Positions 53,901 to 63,855 are shown, numbered from the stretch's first letter. The stretch is 64,000 nt of DNA from Sphingomonas sp. BK235 (GCF_004345855.1 NZ_SLXN01000001.1:1146428-1210427); one strand, 5' to 3'. The notes: generated from the sequence alone by a model not told the origin. Numbers and translations: made by a program.

Positions 53901-55379
53901 GTCGAGGATCGCGTCGACGCCGCCGTTCGCCTCGGCCTGAGCAAGGACGGGATCGAGCGCGGAGTCGAGCAGCGTCTCGACCAGGCTGTCGGGGGTATAA
54001 TAGCTGCCGCTGGTCTTGCGGGCGTTGCCCCTGGCACCTGAGTCCAGGTCGAACGTGCCGTCGGGCAGCAGTCGCGGGCGGATCTCCAGCAGGCTCTCAT
54101 AAACGCTGCCCAGCTCCTCCGTCCGCATCGCGCGCCAGTTGATGCGGGTCAGCGCGGAGTTGACGGTGATGAAGCCCAGACTGTGGACCGCCGTCAGAAA
54201 GCGCCGGTTGGGGACGCGCGCCGTGTTCAGGATCGGCGTGGCGGCGCGCGCGAACAGGCCACCGAGCGCCGGCAGGCCGAGCGCGGGTTGCCCGTGCTCC
54301 AGCGCGGCGATGGTGATCTTCATGCCCTCCCACGCGTCGTGGTGCGCATCATAGGCGGCGCGGCGCGCGGCGCGATCACGCCAGAAGCCAAACGAATAAT
54401 TGGCGGCGTAGAGGTCGCGTACTTTCTGCCCGGTAGCGCGCGGGTGGAGCAAGTCGCGATCCTCAGCGACGGCGAGGAAGATCAGGCGATAGACTGTGCG
54501 CAGCAGTTCCTCGAACAGCGCGGTCATCGCGGTCGGATCACCCGCGACCCGATCGCGGATGGCCGGATTGGCGTCGACCGAGCCTTGGCCAAGCTCCCGC
54601 AAGGCCTTCTCGACGCCCTCGCGCAGCCGCTCGCGTGCGGCTGTGCCCTGCTTCAGCCCTTCCTCGCGCCAGCGCTCGAGCGGCGCGGCGGAGGCGGGGG
54701 TGCCCGCGGCTCCGAAGCGGCTGGCGTGCGTCAGCAGCCACCAGGCGGTGAAGTCCGCAAACATGTCGTCGCGGAAAATCGTGCCCAGGTCTGCCTCGAT
54801 CCACGCCGCGCGGGTGAGGCTGGCATTGTCGCGCATCAGCCGCACGCGGTCGCCGGCGAAGACCAGACCCCACAGCGCCGCGTCGGTGTGGTTGAGCCAG
54901 TCCTGCAACAGGACGATGGGGGATCGGCGGGCGCGACCGCCTTCTCCGTCTCCGAACTCGGGGAGAGCCTTGGTGAAGCCCTCGCCGTCAGGCACGGGCG
55001 CAGCGACGACCACCGGCACGCGTCCGCTTTTGGCCTCCCAGGCGATGCGGTAGCGGCGCGACCCGTCGCGGTGCTCGGCCGGACCGGCGAGGTCGGTGAA
55101 GCCGAACGCCTGCGTCAGCAGGTCGCGCGCGAACTGCGCCGTCTGGGTGATGGTCGGCTGCTCGACCCGGTTGTAATCGCGCCAGATCGCCTGGCCGATG
55201 CGGAAATAGCGTGCGATCTCGTCGCCCAGGCGGACGCCCTTGGGGCTGTCATAGTCCGCGGCGGTGCGGTCGTTGCGCTCGGTCGCGGCGATCCGCGCGA
55301 CCTGTTCCGGGGCGATCAGCCCGCCCTCGATCGTGATCGCCTCCAGGCCCAGCTCAGGGACGCGTGCTGCCCGCGCCAT
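50886..55379 (-). CDS. Eco57I-type DNA adenine methyltransferase (large)
   Basis: 1497 aa. SAM motif DPACGSGHFLLGAARRMADK near 495 and catalytic NPPW (VVLGNPPWERIKL) near 757 mark an N6-adenine methylase of the Eco57I/BREX PglX-like class. About 480 residues precede the domain and more than 600 follow it, the latter likely for target recognition. No separate nuclease motif is evident by eye. Its ATG overlaps the SNF2 gene stop by 1 nt. It probably marks host DNA as self in this operon. Confidence 0.87.
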   Translation of the reverse strand: MARAARVPELGLEAITIEGGLIAPEQVARIAATERNDRTAADYDSPKGVRLGDEIARYFRIGQAIWRDYNRVEQPTITQTAQFARDLLTQAFGFTDLAGPAEHRDGSRRYRIAWEAKSGRVPVVVAAPVPDGEGFTKALPEFGDGEGGRARRSPIVLLQDWLNHTDAALWGLVFAGDRVRLMRDNASLTRAAWIEADLGTIFRDDMFADFTAWWLLTHASRFGAAGTPASAAPLERWREEGLKQGTAARERLREGVEKALRELGQGSVDANPAIRDRVAGDPTAMTALFEELLRTVYRLIFLAVAEDRDLLHPRATGQKVRDLYAANYSFGFWRDRAARRAAYDAHHDAWEGMKITIAALEHGQPALGLPALGGLFARAATPILNTARVPNRRFLTAVHSLGFITVNSALTRINWRAMRTEELGSVYESLLEIRPRLLPDGTFDLDSGARGNARKTSGSYYTPDSLVETLLDSALDPVLAQAEANGGVDAILDLKVIDPACGSGHFLLGAARRMADKVAQLRNPDAPDTQAALRDVVSRSIHGVDRNPMAVELAKVALWIESVSPGQPLGFLDANIRCGDALLGVISLEALEEGVPDEAYKPLTGDDKAAAKYYAQQNKAAKKGQGQFDWSGGTGAMPPRRLASNLSTIRRMPEDTVGQVEKKRQAFEAWRNDPARYATRVACDLYTAAFLLPKTAVPLNGGRHTVPTTAEVRTRLSGGQVYGPLEAAAVDAAATARALHWPLAFSDVIVERGGFDVVLGNPPWERIKLQEQEYFAGTPVADAPNAAARTRAIEALGRAEPGTADRVLYDHFQIAKRVAEAMSLFARVPGDAGGRFRYTGTGDVNTYALFAEHFLNLTREGGRAGIIVPTGIATDATTAPFFGYLVSSARLVRLFDFENSAPLFPGVHRSFKFSLLTIGSGVREAEFAFFLTDPAQLEDARRRFTLSPAEIARINPNTKTAPVFRARADAELTASIYNRVPVLIDEVKGAAGNPWRFDYMTKMFDMADSSALFRNARELATDGWERSGTDWVRPQAERPVAPALALSGGRDAAHLDLSTGSAETPDRRYVPLYEAKMIHHFDHRWATFPSDGGSDASRDVSLAEKQDAAFEPTPRYWMEQWRAKERQATKGWRRGWLIGWRDICRATDERTAIVGIYPAFAIAHTIRNLFVDHSVETSSALYANICSLALDVVARQQVGGTHLTVEMVKQLPILPPAAYTEADLTFIVPRVLELTYTSYAMASFARDLGYDGPPFAWDEDRRAQLRAELDAWYALAYGLSRDELRYVLDPKDVMGADYPSETFRVLQNNEVKRFGEYRTRRLVLAAYDVLAAAPPATAELADGTWERRIADELDVRLLMTALVRRMRGRTPVADVLRAFVLAARPELLAGLLPDAQRAEWRRLVGSDANAPSNVVGIGAAYLSRFREARAKLPPDALCFDAAAGTWDRGASIYSLSLPPWAVGRADFVWYALRLIDTGIAAAAMTEEERDFVTRLAA

Positions 55380-58150
55380 CAGTTCGCCTCCGGCACGAGG
55401 ACGTAGAGGCCGATGATGTCGGCCGGCAGCACGGGCGACACCTGCGTCGTCGCGCCCTCGCCGCGAGTGGCGGCCTTGACCCGGTCGTGATCGTGGCTGA
55501 GCTCGGCCGCGCGCGCATCCGCGTGAGTACGGATGGCGAATTCGTAGCCGTCGAGCCGACCCAACGCCTGGTCGACCTGACGCGCGATCACCGATGGGTC
55601 CAGGTTGCCCGACGCTTCAGCTTCTAGCAACTTCAGCGCCCCGGCCCCACTCGCCACCTGCTCAGAACCGGCGAAGGCGAGGGCGGTCGCCTCCTCTGCC
55701 AGCAATGTGCGGCGCCCGCTCGTCACCAGGGTGAAGCGCAGCCGCATCAGCACCACCGTCGTCACCCGCGCGACGCTCCGCATTCGCCAGGCACCGGCGC
55801 GGCCCAGCGGCGCTTCGCCCTGCACTCCGCCCGGATCGAGCGCGCCTTCGGCCATGCTCTCGGCCAGCATCGCGACTAATGGGTGCACCCGTCCCACATG
55901 CGCGATGTCGGGCTGAGGCATGTCGTCGAACGTGATCGCGCGCGTGCCCGCCAGCCCGCGGGCCTTCAGTCGCTCGCCGAGCTGTTCGGGAAGCCGGTCG
56001 TAGTGGACGCGCCAATGATCCCCGACAGCGCCAAGCGGCGCATTGACCCGTGACAGCGCGCGCCGGGTGAACCGCTCCACCTCAGCGGGACCGCCATTCA
56101 GCGAACGCAGCCGTTGCCACTCGGGCATGACCTCATCCGGCCGGAGTGCGCCCTGCGCGAAGATCGCGCGGCTCTTCTTGGCGGTCTCCTCGGCATTGCG
56201 CCACTCGATCGCGAGCTGCTGCTCGGCCTGGCCGAAGTCGAATCTGCCCTGGGCGCGGGGACGCTGCGACCGCAGCAGCATGGCCTGCATCAGCGCGCTG
56301 GTGACGCTTGCCGAGTCCTCGGGCACGGGCACGGCGACGCCGGTCTCCTTGGCGATGCGTCGGGCCTTCTCGGTAATCACCTCGATGACCGCCCCGTCTA
56401 TCATTGAGTTCGCGCCGAATATCATCACCGACCAGACATTGGGTGAAGGCTGTCCGAAGCGGTCGACCCGCCCTTCGCGCTGCTGGTGCCGGGTAGGGTT
56501 CCAGTTGAGGTCGTAGTGGATCACGGCGTTGAACAGCATCTGGAGGTTGATACCTTCCGAAAGGCAATCCGTGGCGACCAGGATCCGGTCAGGAGCGTCG
56601 GCCATGGCCTCGACGCGCGCGCGCCGCTCCTCGGGCGTGAGCCGGCCAGTCACGACCTCGATCCGATGTCTTTTGAAGGTGCTCGCCAGCGCGGTGCCGA
56701 TCGCCTCGGCGGTGGTGATGAAGCGGCAGAACACGACAGGCCGAGCGCCCTTGTCGATCAGCGCCTTGAGCTGGCGGGTCAGTTCACGAAGCTTGGGGTC
56801 ATCGGCGGGGCGGGCGGCGAGGGCCTCGGCCTCATCGATCAATCGATCCAGCGCTGCACGCTCCTCGCCGTCGACCGCTGTGGCCGGCTCCACGTCGACC
56901 TCCGATAGCACGCCGTCCTCCGCGTCGAACAGGACCGGCTCCAGCGAGTCCTCCTCGGCCAGGCCGCCGAGCCGGTTTCTGAGTGCGGTTGCGGCTGCGG
57001 CCGGCGACGATCCGACGCACCGCATCAGCGCGAGCGTGCCCCAGAAAGCGAGGCGGCGCGCCCGCTCGCCATCGGCACGGGTTGCAATGCCGACGCAATA
57101 GTCGAGCACGTCTTCCTGGAACGTCAGATGGTTGCCCGCCAGTGTGTAGGGCGCATCGGTCGCCAGCGGCTTGGCGAAGGCGCGCGCGTCGCCCCATTGA
57201 TCCTCGATGTCCGGCCGGCGCCGCTGCACGAAATGCTGAGCGAGGCGCCTGCGGTACGCGGTGTTGGCCTCGGGCGACGCCGGGCCCTGAGCGAGGTCCG
57301 GATGAAGCAGGCTCAGCAGCCGAGCATAGGCGTCCTGGTCGCCGCTATGCGGGGTCGCGGTGAGCAGCAGCAGGTGACGGCTGGCATCTTCTGCGAGCCG
57401 TTGGAGCAGCGCGAACCGCTGCTGGGTTCCCCTCTCGCTCCCGCCGACACAGCTGTGCGCCTCGTCGACGATGACGAAGGGCGGGCACGCACGGGCGAAT
57501 TCGTCGCGGCGGCCCTCGGCCTTGATGTAGTCGAGGCTGACGACCGTCGCAGGATAGGCGCTGAAGATGCTCTCCGACAGCGCGAGCCCGCGTTCGAGCG
57601 AGCGTGCGCGTGCCGAGGTGACGGCGACCGCGTCGATGTCGAACTTCTCGCGCAACTCGCCGACCCACTGATCGACCAGGTGGGGAGGGCACAGAACGGT
57701 GTATCGATCGACCTCGCCGCGATCGATCAGCTCGCGCAGGATCATCCCGGCCTCCACCGTCTTACCGATGCCGACATCGTCCGCGATCAGCAGCCGCTTC
57801 ACCTCGAGCCGGAGCGCCATGAGCAGCGGCACGAGCTGGTACGCACGCGGCTCGACGCCCAGGTGCGCCGCGCTGCGGAAAGGGCCGGCGCCGCGCCGGA
57901 GAGACAGGCGCAGCGCGTCGGCCAGCAGCCGGGCGGCATCCTGGGTGTCGAGCTGATCAGTCGTGGGCCGGCCAAAGGCAGCGCTCGCCATCGGCGCCGT
58001 TTCAAGCGCGGGCGCGATCACGATCGCGTCCTCCTCCGATCCGGACAGGGGACGCACGCGGACAAGGCCGTCGCCCGGCTTGCCGAGCACGATCCATTCG
58101 CGACCGCGCGCCGTGACCAGGTCGCCGGTCTGCAACTGGGAGGGGATCAA
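55379..58150 (-). CDS. SNF2/DEAD-box helicase
   Basis: 923 aa from a TTG that overlaps the upstream stop as TTGA and has GGAG seven bases before it; longer in-frame starts would lie inside the neighbouring gene. SF2 motifs: DDVGIGKTVEAGMIL near 127, VDEAH near 223, LLLTATPHSG near 250 and the C-terminal GRVDRFGQPSPNVWS block. It resembles DrmD of class 1 DISARM and the RapA-like helicases of other defence systems. Second gene of the operon. Confidence 0.87.
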   Translation of the reverse strand: MIPSQLQTGDLVTARGREWIVLGKPGDGLVRVRPLSGSEEDAIVIAPALETAPMASAAFGRPTTDQLDTQDAARLLADALRLSLRRGAGPFRSAAHLGVEPRAYQLVPLLMALRLEVKRLLIADDVGIGKTVEAGMILRELIDRGEVDRYTVLCPPHLVDQWVGELREKFDIDAVAVTSARARSLERGLALSESIFSAYPATVVSLDYIKAEGRRDEFARACPPFVIVDEAHSCVGGSERGTQQRFALLQRLAEDASRHLLLLTATPHSGDQDAYARLLSLLHPDLAQGPASPEANTAYRRRLAQHFVQRRRPDIEDQWGDARAFAKPLATDAPYTLAGNHLTFQEDVLDYCVGIATRADGERARRLAFWGTLALMRCVGSSPAAAATALRNRLGGLAEEDSLEPVLFDAEDGVLSEVDVEPATAVDGEERAALDRLIDEAEALAARPADDPKLRELTRQLKALIDKGARPVVFCRFITTAEAIGTALASTFKRHRIEVVTGRLTPEERRARVEAMADAPDRILVATDCLSEGINLQMLFNAVIHYDLNWNPTRHQQREGRVDRFGQPSPNVWSVMIFGANSMIDGAVIEVITEKARRIAKETGVAVPVPEDSASVTSALMQAMLLRSQRPRAQGRFDFGQAEQQLAIEWRNAEETAKKSRAIFAQGALRPDEVMPEWQRLRSLNGGPAEVERFTRRALSRVNAPLGAVGDHWRVHYDRLPEQLGERLKARGLAGTRAITFDDMPQPDIAHVGRVHPLVAMLAESMAEGALDPGGVQGEAPLGRAGAWRMRSVARVTTVVLMRLRFTLVTSGRRTLLAEEATALAFAGSEQVASGAGALKLLEAEASGNLDPSVIARQVDQALGRLDGYEFAIRTHADARAAELSHDHDRVKAATRGEGATTQVSPVLPADIIGLYVLVPEAN

Positions 58151-61100
58151 AGAGCTACTCCAAGGGCGTGGGCCAATGCGGGCGGCATCGCCTCGCCGGG
58201 CATGGTCGGCAGTTCGATCAGATCGCGGCCGAGGTCCGCGCAGCGATCGACCAGCGAAGCAGGTGCCCGCCCTGCTACAGCCATGACCATCAGCGTCGGC
58301 CAGCACAGGGGATAGCGCAAGCCGTCGATCGTCTCCGCCACGGGCGGCGGTGCGCGCCAGTCAGCGAGGGCGGTCAGCCAGGGATCGCCATCCGTCGTAT
58401 GTCGGTCGCCTCCCGGCTCGCCCCCTGCATCGCACCGCGTCAGTCGGTCGAGCAGGGCGACAATGGCGCCGTCCTGCCGGTTGATCAGCTCGTGATCGGG
58501 CTGATTATAGTAAGAGAGCAGGCAGCGGTAGCAGCCCGCCACACACGGGTCGGTCGCAGGATCTTCGACGATGGCGCCGTCCTGATGCTTGAAGTGCATC
58601 AGTTCGAGCGCCCGTTCCGCCAGCTGCCGCCAACGCGCCGTGTCCTCCATCAGGCGCTTCAGTACGCCCGCGCCGCCTTCCGATGCTTCATAAAGCAGGA
58701 TGGCGTTGCGCCTGTCCCGTGTCGGCAGCGGTTCGCCTAGCAGCTCTCCCGTTTCCAGCACGTGCTCGGCTTCGACCGCCCGGATCAGGGCGTGCTGGAT
58801 GGTCGCCATCTGCTCCTCACCCAGGCCAAGCGATGGCGCGAACTGGACCAGCAGCGCGTTCTTGGTATCCTCCACCATCGGTACAATCGTCTGGCGACGC
58901 GCGCCCCTGGGGTCGGCGCCCTCATCCTCGCCCTTGGCGTCGTTCTTCAGCCAGCGCCCGGTGACCGTGTCGATGTCGAACCCGACGACCTCCTTCGCTG
59001 TCCGGCGCCGCAGCCCCAGGTTGACGCGCGACAGCGTCGTCTGCGGGCCGTAGCGGAGGGTTGCGAGCGGTTCGCCCGCCTCACCGAGCAGCAACACCTG
59101 TTCACCCTCTCCGCGCCAGCGGAACACCGTCCGGATCTCGAATCCGCGGCGTTGGCGATCCTCGTCGTTCGCGGTGATCCGCGCGCCGGGCGTGGCGTCG
59201 ACATTCTCGACGCGGAACAGCTCGGCGAGTCGGCCCTCGCTCGTCAGGATATCGCCGCATACGACGCAGAGCTCCTGCGTCGCTTCCTCGTGAGCCGCGC
59301 CACAGGTCTGGCAACAGGTGAAAGTGCGGGTCGCCAGCAAATTGTCCTCGCCCCGCGACCCGGCCGGCAGCTTGGCGCGATGGCAGCGGTATGCCTTCCC
59401 CTCATGGTAGACGAGAGCGTTGGGCCCGAACTCCGCGATGGCCAGGAAGCGGGGCCGCTGCAGGACCGTCGATGACTTCTCCTGATCGATGAACGCATAG
59501 AGCGGCAGGCGCGGGAAGTTGTATCCTGGCAGGAAGCCTTCCGTGGCGAGATAGCGATAGGCGTAGAAGTCGGACCCGGACGAGCTCGTCCCCGTTTCCA
59601 GCAACTGCACCTGGCGATCAGCCGCTAGGTAACGACTCCGTGCGTTGGCACGATCCTTCGCCGACAGACCGGTTCGTTGCGCAATCTCGTTCGCCGCCTG
59701 ACGCTCCAGCACGGCGGACTGATACAGTGTTCGCCAGCGGTCGAACGCCCGGGCGAATTGATCGCCGGCGCTCCGCCACCGGTCGCGAACGAGCGCCTCC
59801 GCCTCCTCGTGCGGCAACGCCGACCGGACCACTGCGAGTGCGCGGCGTTGCGCCGCAGCGTCCGCCGTCGCCCGCGCAAAGGCATCGACCAATCGTTGCG
59901 ACACCGGGTGACCGGCAACCTGCATCTGCAGGTTTTCAGGAATCGACTTGCCAAGCGCTTCCTCGGCTGCGGCCAGCCACTCGGCCTGGATGTGCGACGT
60001 GAGCAGGTCCACGTTCACAAGATCAATCGCGGGTGCCTTCACGATCCCGGCGACCAAGGCCTCGCGCCGTTCGAAATAATATTGGTCGTGCGGGCTTTGC
60101 GCCGCGCAATAGGTGACCACCAGCGCCGCCTGGCCGCTGCGCCCCGCGCGTCCGGCACGCTGGGCATAGTTGGCCGGCGTGGGTGGCGCGTTACGGAGGT
60201 AGACCAAATTTAGCTGCGAGATGTCGACGCCCAGCTCCATGGTCGGCGAGCAGAAGAGTAGCGGCAGGAAGTCGGTGCGTTCGGCCCGCGCACGCATGTC
60301 GCCGGCCGCGTCTGCGATCCGATCGCGATCGCTCTGGCCGTAGCGGAAACGATCTTCGCGCCATTCGCGAACTTTGCTGTCGACTTGCGCCGTGTGCTCG
60401 CGCGCCTCGAAGGCGAAGGGCAGCTGGCCAGCGTTGCCGAGCCGCTCGGCGACATCGGCATAGAGACCCGAGAAGAACCGATTGTCCTGGCCCGCTCTCG
60501 GGTGGCCGTCGCCCTCGTGAAGCCGGATCGCGCCGGGCGCCAGTCGCCAGCCACCCGCACCGACGCGCCGGACGATCTGGTGCGCCTCGGCGGCGGCCAG
60601 CATCGCCTCGATCAGCGGCTCGCGTTCGCCCAGCGGCACCTGGCCGCCCAGCTCCTTGGCGAGTGTCTTGGCAAGCCCGCCCCGCGCGGAGGCCTTGACC
60701 AGCCCCTGCTCGTTCACGCTCGTGGTGCCGACGACCAGCGTGCCCTGACGAGCAAGATCGCGCTCCTGTTCCTCGCGCCCGATCGACCAGGGCGCCTTGA
60801 TGAACTGCCGCGACCGCTCGGCGATCTGCTCCAGCCCGACGGGATCGAGCGCGTCCGCGGCAATGGCAAGGCCCTGCCGCATCGTGTCGAACAGACAGCG
60901 GAACATCGCCGCTCGGGTTGCGGGCGAGGCGGACGCCAGCCGCGAATCGCCAGCGAACAGCTCCTCGTCCGCGGCCAGCATCTCCACCCCGGGATAGCGC
61001 ACCGCGATCAGCGCGAGCTGGTCGAGGTTGGGATTCGTATAGCGCCAACCACGCCGCAGGTCGTTCCACAGGCGGTGGGCGAGCACGTGATTGATCGCGC

Positions 61101-63213
61101 GCTTGGCATCTTCCAGCGCGGCGAAACCGCGCGGGTCGGGGTCGAGCATCCACTCCTGCCGCCGCGTCCGGTTCTCGGGGTCGAACCCCAGGGCACGGCG
61201 CAGCGCGTCACCGAACTGCTCGTGTGCCAGGCCCTCCTCGCCTGCCCGACGCACCGCGCGCAACATCGCCCCGCGCAGCAACGTGACGAACACGAAATCG
61301 TTGAAGTGACCCGACTGCAGCGCCGCATCCTGGCGGTTATCGGTGAAGCCGAGCAGCTTGCGCCTGTACCCCTCCGCTGGCGTCCGTTCCCGCTCCATCC
61401 AGTCGAGCGCCGCGGTGGTGATCAGCGTCGTGGCCGAGCTGCGCCCTTCGGCCGAGAGGCTGGCGAGCTTGTTGATATCGCGAGCCTGGCTCGCAGGCTG
61501 ATAGCGGCAGTTCGGGCAGAAGCGGAACTTGCCTTGGAAGAACCATGCGGCGACCCCGCCTGTCATCGGCAAGCCGTCAGGACCGAGCTGGATCAGCTCA
61601 CCTTCATGCTTCTTTCTATGGCTGGGTTTCAGACGCAGGCCGGATGGCGTCTGCTCGAGCCAGTCGTCTGGATAGTCGTCCGGGGCACCGGCAAACGCAA
61701 GCGTGCCGTTCGCATCGGGCACCAGGAAGCCGTGTCGGGTTCCATCCGCGTCGGTCTCATCGCGCGGCACGACGTCGATCGAGCGGGCGACCACCTGCCC
61801 CGACCGCTCGACCGAGACGCTATGGACCTCCTGTCCGCATTCACGGCAGAAGAAGAGTGGGTAGAGCCGCGCCTCCGGCTTCTCGCGATCGAACTTCTCG
61901 GCTGACAGCTGCACGCGTCGTGCGCCGGCGGGTTCGAGCGTCGCATGTGCATGGCCGGCGCCCGCCAGGAAGCGGTGCAGCTTGAAGGCCATGAACGCGC
62001 CGCCGCGCGGACCTGCCATCTCGTTCATCGCCACCAACCGCTGCTGGATAGCGAGCCGACAAGCATCGACCTTCAACCCGGTCTGTTCTGCGAGCATCTC
62101 TGCCGCGCTTGTAAGGGTCCGAGGCGTTCGCCGGCGAAGTGCTTCCCCCGCCTCCAGCCCGATGTTCAGCTCGAGCCAGACGGCCAGCGGATCGGTCCGA
62201 AACGCTTCGGCCGTGGTGGGCAGTGCATCCGCAGCCTCCACCGCAGCCCGCAACTGGGCATCAAACTTGGTCGGCTCCCCGCCGAACGCGGTACAGCGCT
62301 CCAGGCTTTCGGTAATGACGTCGTCGGCGGACACAATGCTACCGAACAGCGACGTGCCGACGTTGGCTACCGCCACCCGCCCCGCGTCTTCGTCTCCCGA
62401 CGCCATCGTCGCGGAGGTGCCGATGCAAAGCATGTCGCGCGCACCCAAACGCTCGCGCACGCGCCGAACGAGCATGGCGACGTCCGCACCCTGCCGGCCG
62501 CGATAGGTATGCAACTCGTCGAGCACGAGGAACTCGAGGCCCGTCATGTTGCCGATCACCTGACGATCAAGATCGTCCTGCCGAGTCATCAGCAGCTCAA
62601 GCATCATGAAATTGGTCAGGATGATGTCGGGCGGATTGCTCGCGACGCGCTGCCGTTCCGCGTCACCTTCCTGTCCGGTATAGCGCGCGAAGGTAGGTCG
62701 AAGCCGCTCCGACAGCCCGCTCTCGCCCACGAACTTGGCGAGCTCTTCCTGCTGCGAGTTGGCCAACGCGTTCATCGGATAGATCACGACCGCTCGTGTG
62801 CGGCGCGGTTCGCCGGCGCGCCTGGCCCTCAGCACACGATCGACGATGGGTACGAAGAAGCACAGCGACTTGCCTGAGCCGGTGCCGGTCGTGACGATAA
62901 AATTCTTGTGCGCCTGCGCCTTGTGGAACGCCTGCTCCTGGTGGCGGTGAAGTCTGATCCGCGCGCGCGGCTCGCCTATCGCGAAGACGTCCGCGAGGGC
63001 TGGATCGGCCTCACCGCTGGTCACCAGCTCGCTTACGTTAACGCCTGGTCGGTAATGAGGGTTCAGGCCGATGAGCGGCTCGGGCCAGAACGTACCGCTG
63101 TCGTAGATCGTGTCGATCTGCTTCTTCAGATCATCCGCGCGGACCTCAGTGAAGGATCGGACGAACGACTCGTAGCGGGCGATCAAATCGGCATCGAGAT
63201 CGAAGACGTTCAT
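58147..63213 (-). CDS. large helicase with DUF1998-like C-terminus
   Basis: 1688 aa from ATG 63213; a TTG nine codons earlier has no better site. N-terminal SF2 helicase: GTGSGKS at 110-116, LDELHTYRGR at 231-240, GTSATM near 275 and motif VI QRAGRAGRSG near 1020. Cys pairs follow in TCCQTCG...CVVCG near 1296-1318 and DPCVAGCYRCLLSYYNQ near 1555, the latter a DUF1998-type signature. It recalls DruE of Druantia, or DISARM DrmA and DrmB joined in one chain. First gene of the minus-strand operon. Confidence 0.86.
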   Translation of the reverse strand: MNVFDLDADLIARYESFVRSFTEVRADDLKKQIDTIYDSGTFWPEPLIGLNPHYRPGVNVSELVTSGEADPALADVFAIGEPRARIRLHRHQEQAFHKAQAHKNFIVTTGTGSGKSLCFFVPIVDRVLRARRAGEPRRTRAVVIYPMNALANSQQEELAKFVGESGLSERLRPTFARYTGQEGDAERQRVASNPPDIILTNFMMLELLMTRQDDLDRQVIGNMTGLEFLVLDELHTYRGRQGADVAMLVRRVRERLGARDMLCIGTSATMASGDEDAGRVAVANVGTSLFGSIVSADDVITESLERCTAFGGEPTKFDAQLRAAVEAADALPTTAEAFRTDPLAVWLELNIGLEAGEALRRRTPRTLTSAAEMLAEQTGLKVDACRLAIQQRLVAMNEMAGPRGGAFMAFKLHRFLAGAGHAHATLEPAGARRVQLSAEKFDREKPEARLYPLFFCRECGQEVHSVSVERSGQVVARSIDVVPRDETDADGTRHGFLVPDANGTLAFAGAPDDYPDDWLEQTPSGLRLKPSHRKKHEGELIQLGPDGLPMTGGVAAWFFQGKFRFCPNCRYQPASQARDINKLASLSAEGRSSATTLITTAALDWMERERTPAEGYRRKLLGFTDNRQDAALQSGHFNDFVFVTLLRGAMLRAVRRAGEEGLAHEQFGDALRRALGFDPENRTRRQEWMLDPDPRGFAALEDAKRAINHVLAHRLWNDLRRGWRYTNPNLDQLALIAVRYPGVEMLAADEELFAGDSRLASASPATRAAMFRCLFDTMRQGLAIAADALDPVGLEQIAERSRQFIKAPWSIGREEQERDLARQGTLVVGTTSVNEQGLVKASARGGLAKTLAKELGGQVPLGEREPLIEAMLAAAEAHQIVRRVGAGGWRLAPGAIRLHEGDGHPRAGQDNRFFSGLYADVAERLGNAGQLPFAFEAREHTAQVDSKVREWREDRFRYGQSDRDRIADAAGDMRARAERTDFLPLLFCSPTMELGVDISQLNLVYLRNAPPTPANYAQRAGRAGRSGQAALVVTYCAAQSPHDQYYFERREALVAGIVKAPAIDLVNVDLLTSHIQAEWLAAAEEALGKSIPENLQMQVAGHPVSQRLVDAFARATADAAAQRRALAVVRSALPHEEAEALVRDRWRSAGDQFARAFDRWRTLYQSAVLERQAANEIAQRTGLSAKDRANARSRYLAADRQVQLLETGTSSSGSDFYAYRYLATEGFLPGYNFPRLPLYAFIDQEKSSTVLQRPRFLAIAEFGPNALVYHEGKAYRCHRAKLPAGSRGEDNLLATRTFTCCQTCGAAHEEATQELCVVCGDILTSEGRLAELFRVENVDATPGARITANDEDRQRRGFEIRTVFRWRGEGEQVLLLGEAGEPLATLRYGPQTTLSRVNLGLRRRTAKEVVGFDIDTVTGRWLKNDAKGEDEGADPRGARRQTIVPMVEDTKNALLVQFAPSLGLGEEQMATIQHALIRAVEAEHVLETGELLGEPLPTRDRRNAILLYEASEGGAGVLKRLMEDTARWRQLAERALELMHFKHQDGAIVEDPATDPCVAGCYRCLLSYYNQPDHELINRQDGAIVALLDRLTRCDAGGEPGGDRHTTDGDPWLTALADWRAPPPVAETIDGLRYPLCWPTLMVMAVAGRAPASLVDRCADLGRDLIELPTMPGEAMPPALAHALGVAL

Positions 63214-63737
63214 GGATAAACTCAGGGGAAGAGGAGCCAAAGCGAGAAGCTCGCCGTTGCAATTCGGCGTCTGGTCATGAGTTGTCCGACGTCAGCTCCG
63301 GCCTAATAGACGCGTTGATTGTCTCAACAGCCGCCGCGCCAGAGGCAGCAAGCCGGAGGGGCCGACATCGCCGGATAGCACCTTCTAGGTCTTCGGCTCC
63401 CGATGCACCCTCCCAACCGACCGAACCTTGCGGCTACTGTGTGCCTCAGACCGCGCCGCACTGTCCAGCGCCTAGCGGCTCTGCAAGCGACCTGAATGAG
63501 CGACCAGTATGGCCATCAGAGCGCCCCAAACCAGACGAACCGCTCACCACCAGATCTTCCCCGCTTGGCTTGCGGCGGGACAATGCATTCTGCATTTTAG
63601 AAGAGGACCGACAGGGAAGAGTGCGCAGCCTCGGGGGCGGCAAGGCAGCGCCGCTGCCGGCATCGGCTACGCATGTTTTCGCCCCAGCCTGCTACCTGCG
63701 TGATACCTGGCGGTCTTGTGGCGTCGGAGCCCAGACC
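63214..63737. other. gene-free right end of the island
   Basis: About 525 bp between the start of the large helicase gene and the tRNA-proximal hairpin. It must hold the promoter of the large operon. Open frames here are low-complexity, and one runs into the tRNA gene, so none is supported. No clear repeat or regulatory site seen. Confidence 0.5.
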
Positions 63738-63778
63738 CAACAAAGCCCGCTAAGTCTTTCGACTCGCGGGCTATTTGT

Positions 63779-63780
<2 letters not shown>
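63738..63780 (-). terminator. island-borne terminator after tRNA-fMet
   Basis: A long hairpin directly behind the tRNA CCA end on the minus strand: outer CAACAA / TTGTTG, main stem AGCCCGC / GCGGGCT and inner AGTC / GACT with a GAAA tetraloop, ending in TTTGTTG. Its sequence is unrelated to the terminator at 24672-24705, so the element brought its own. Confidence 0.7.

Positions 63781-63855
<75 letters not shown>

Noticed and set aside
58151..58306. Longer start for the SNF2 helicase at 58306
   Set aside because: The added 52 residues are Arg/Asp/Gly-rich and antisense-like over the neighbouring gene's end, and the TTG at 58150 has a ribosome site and a 4-nt overlap typical of this operon.
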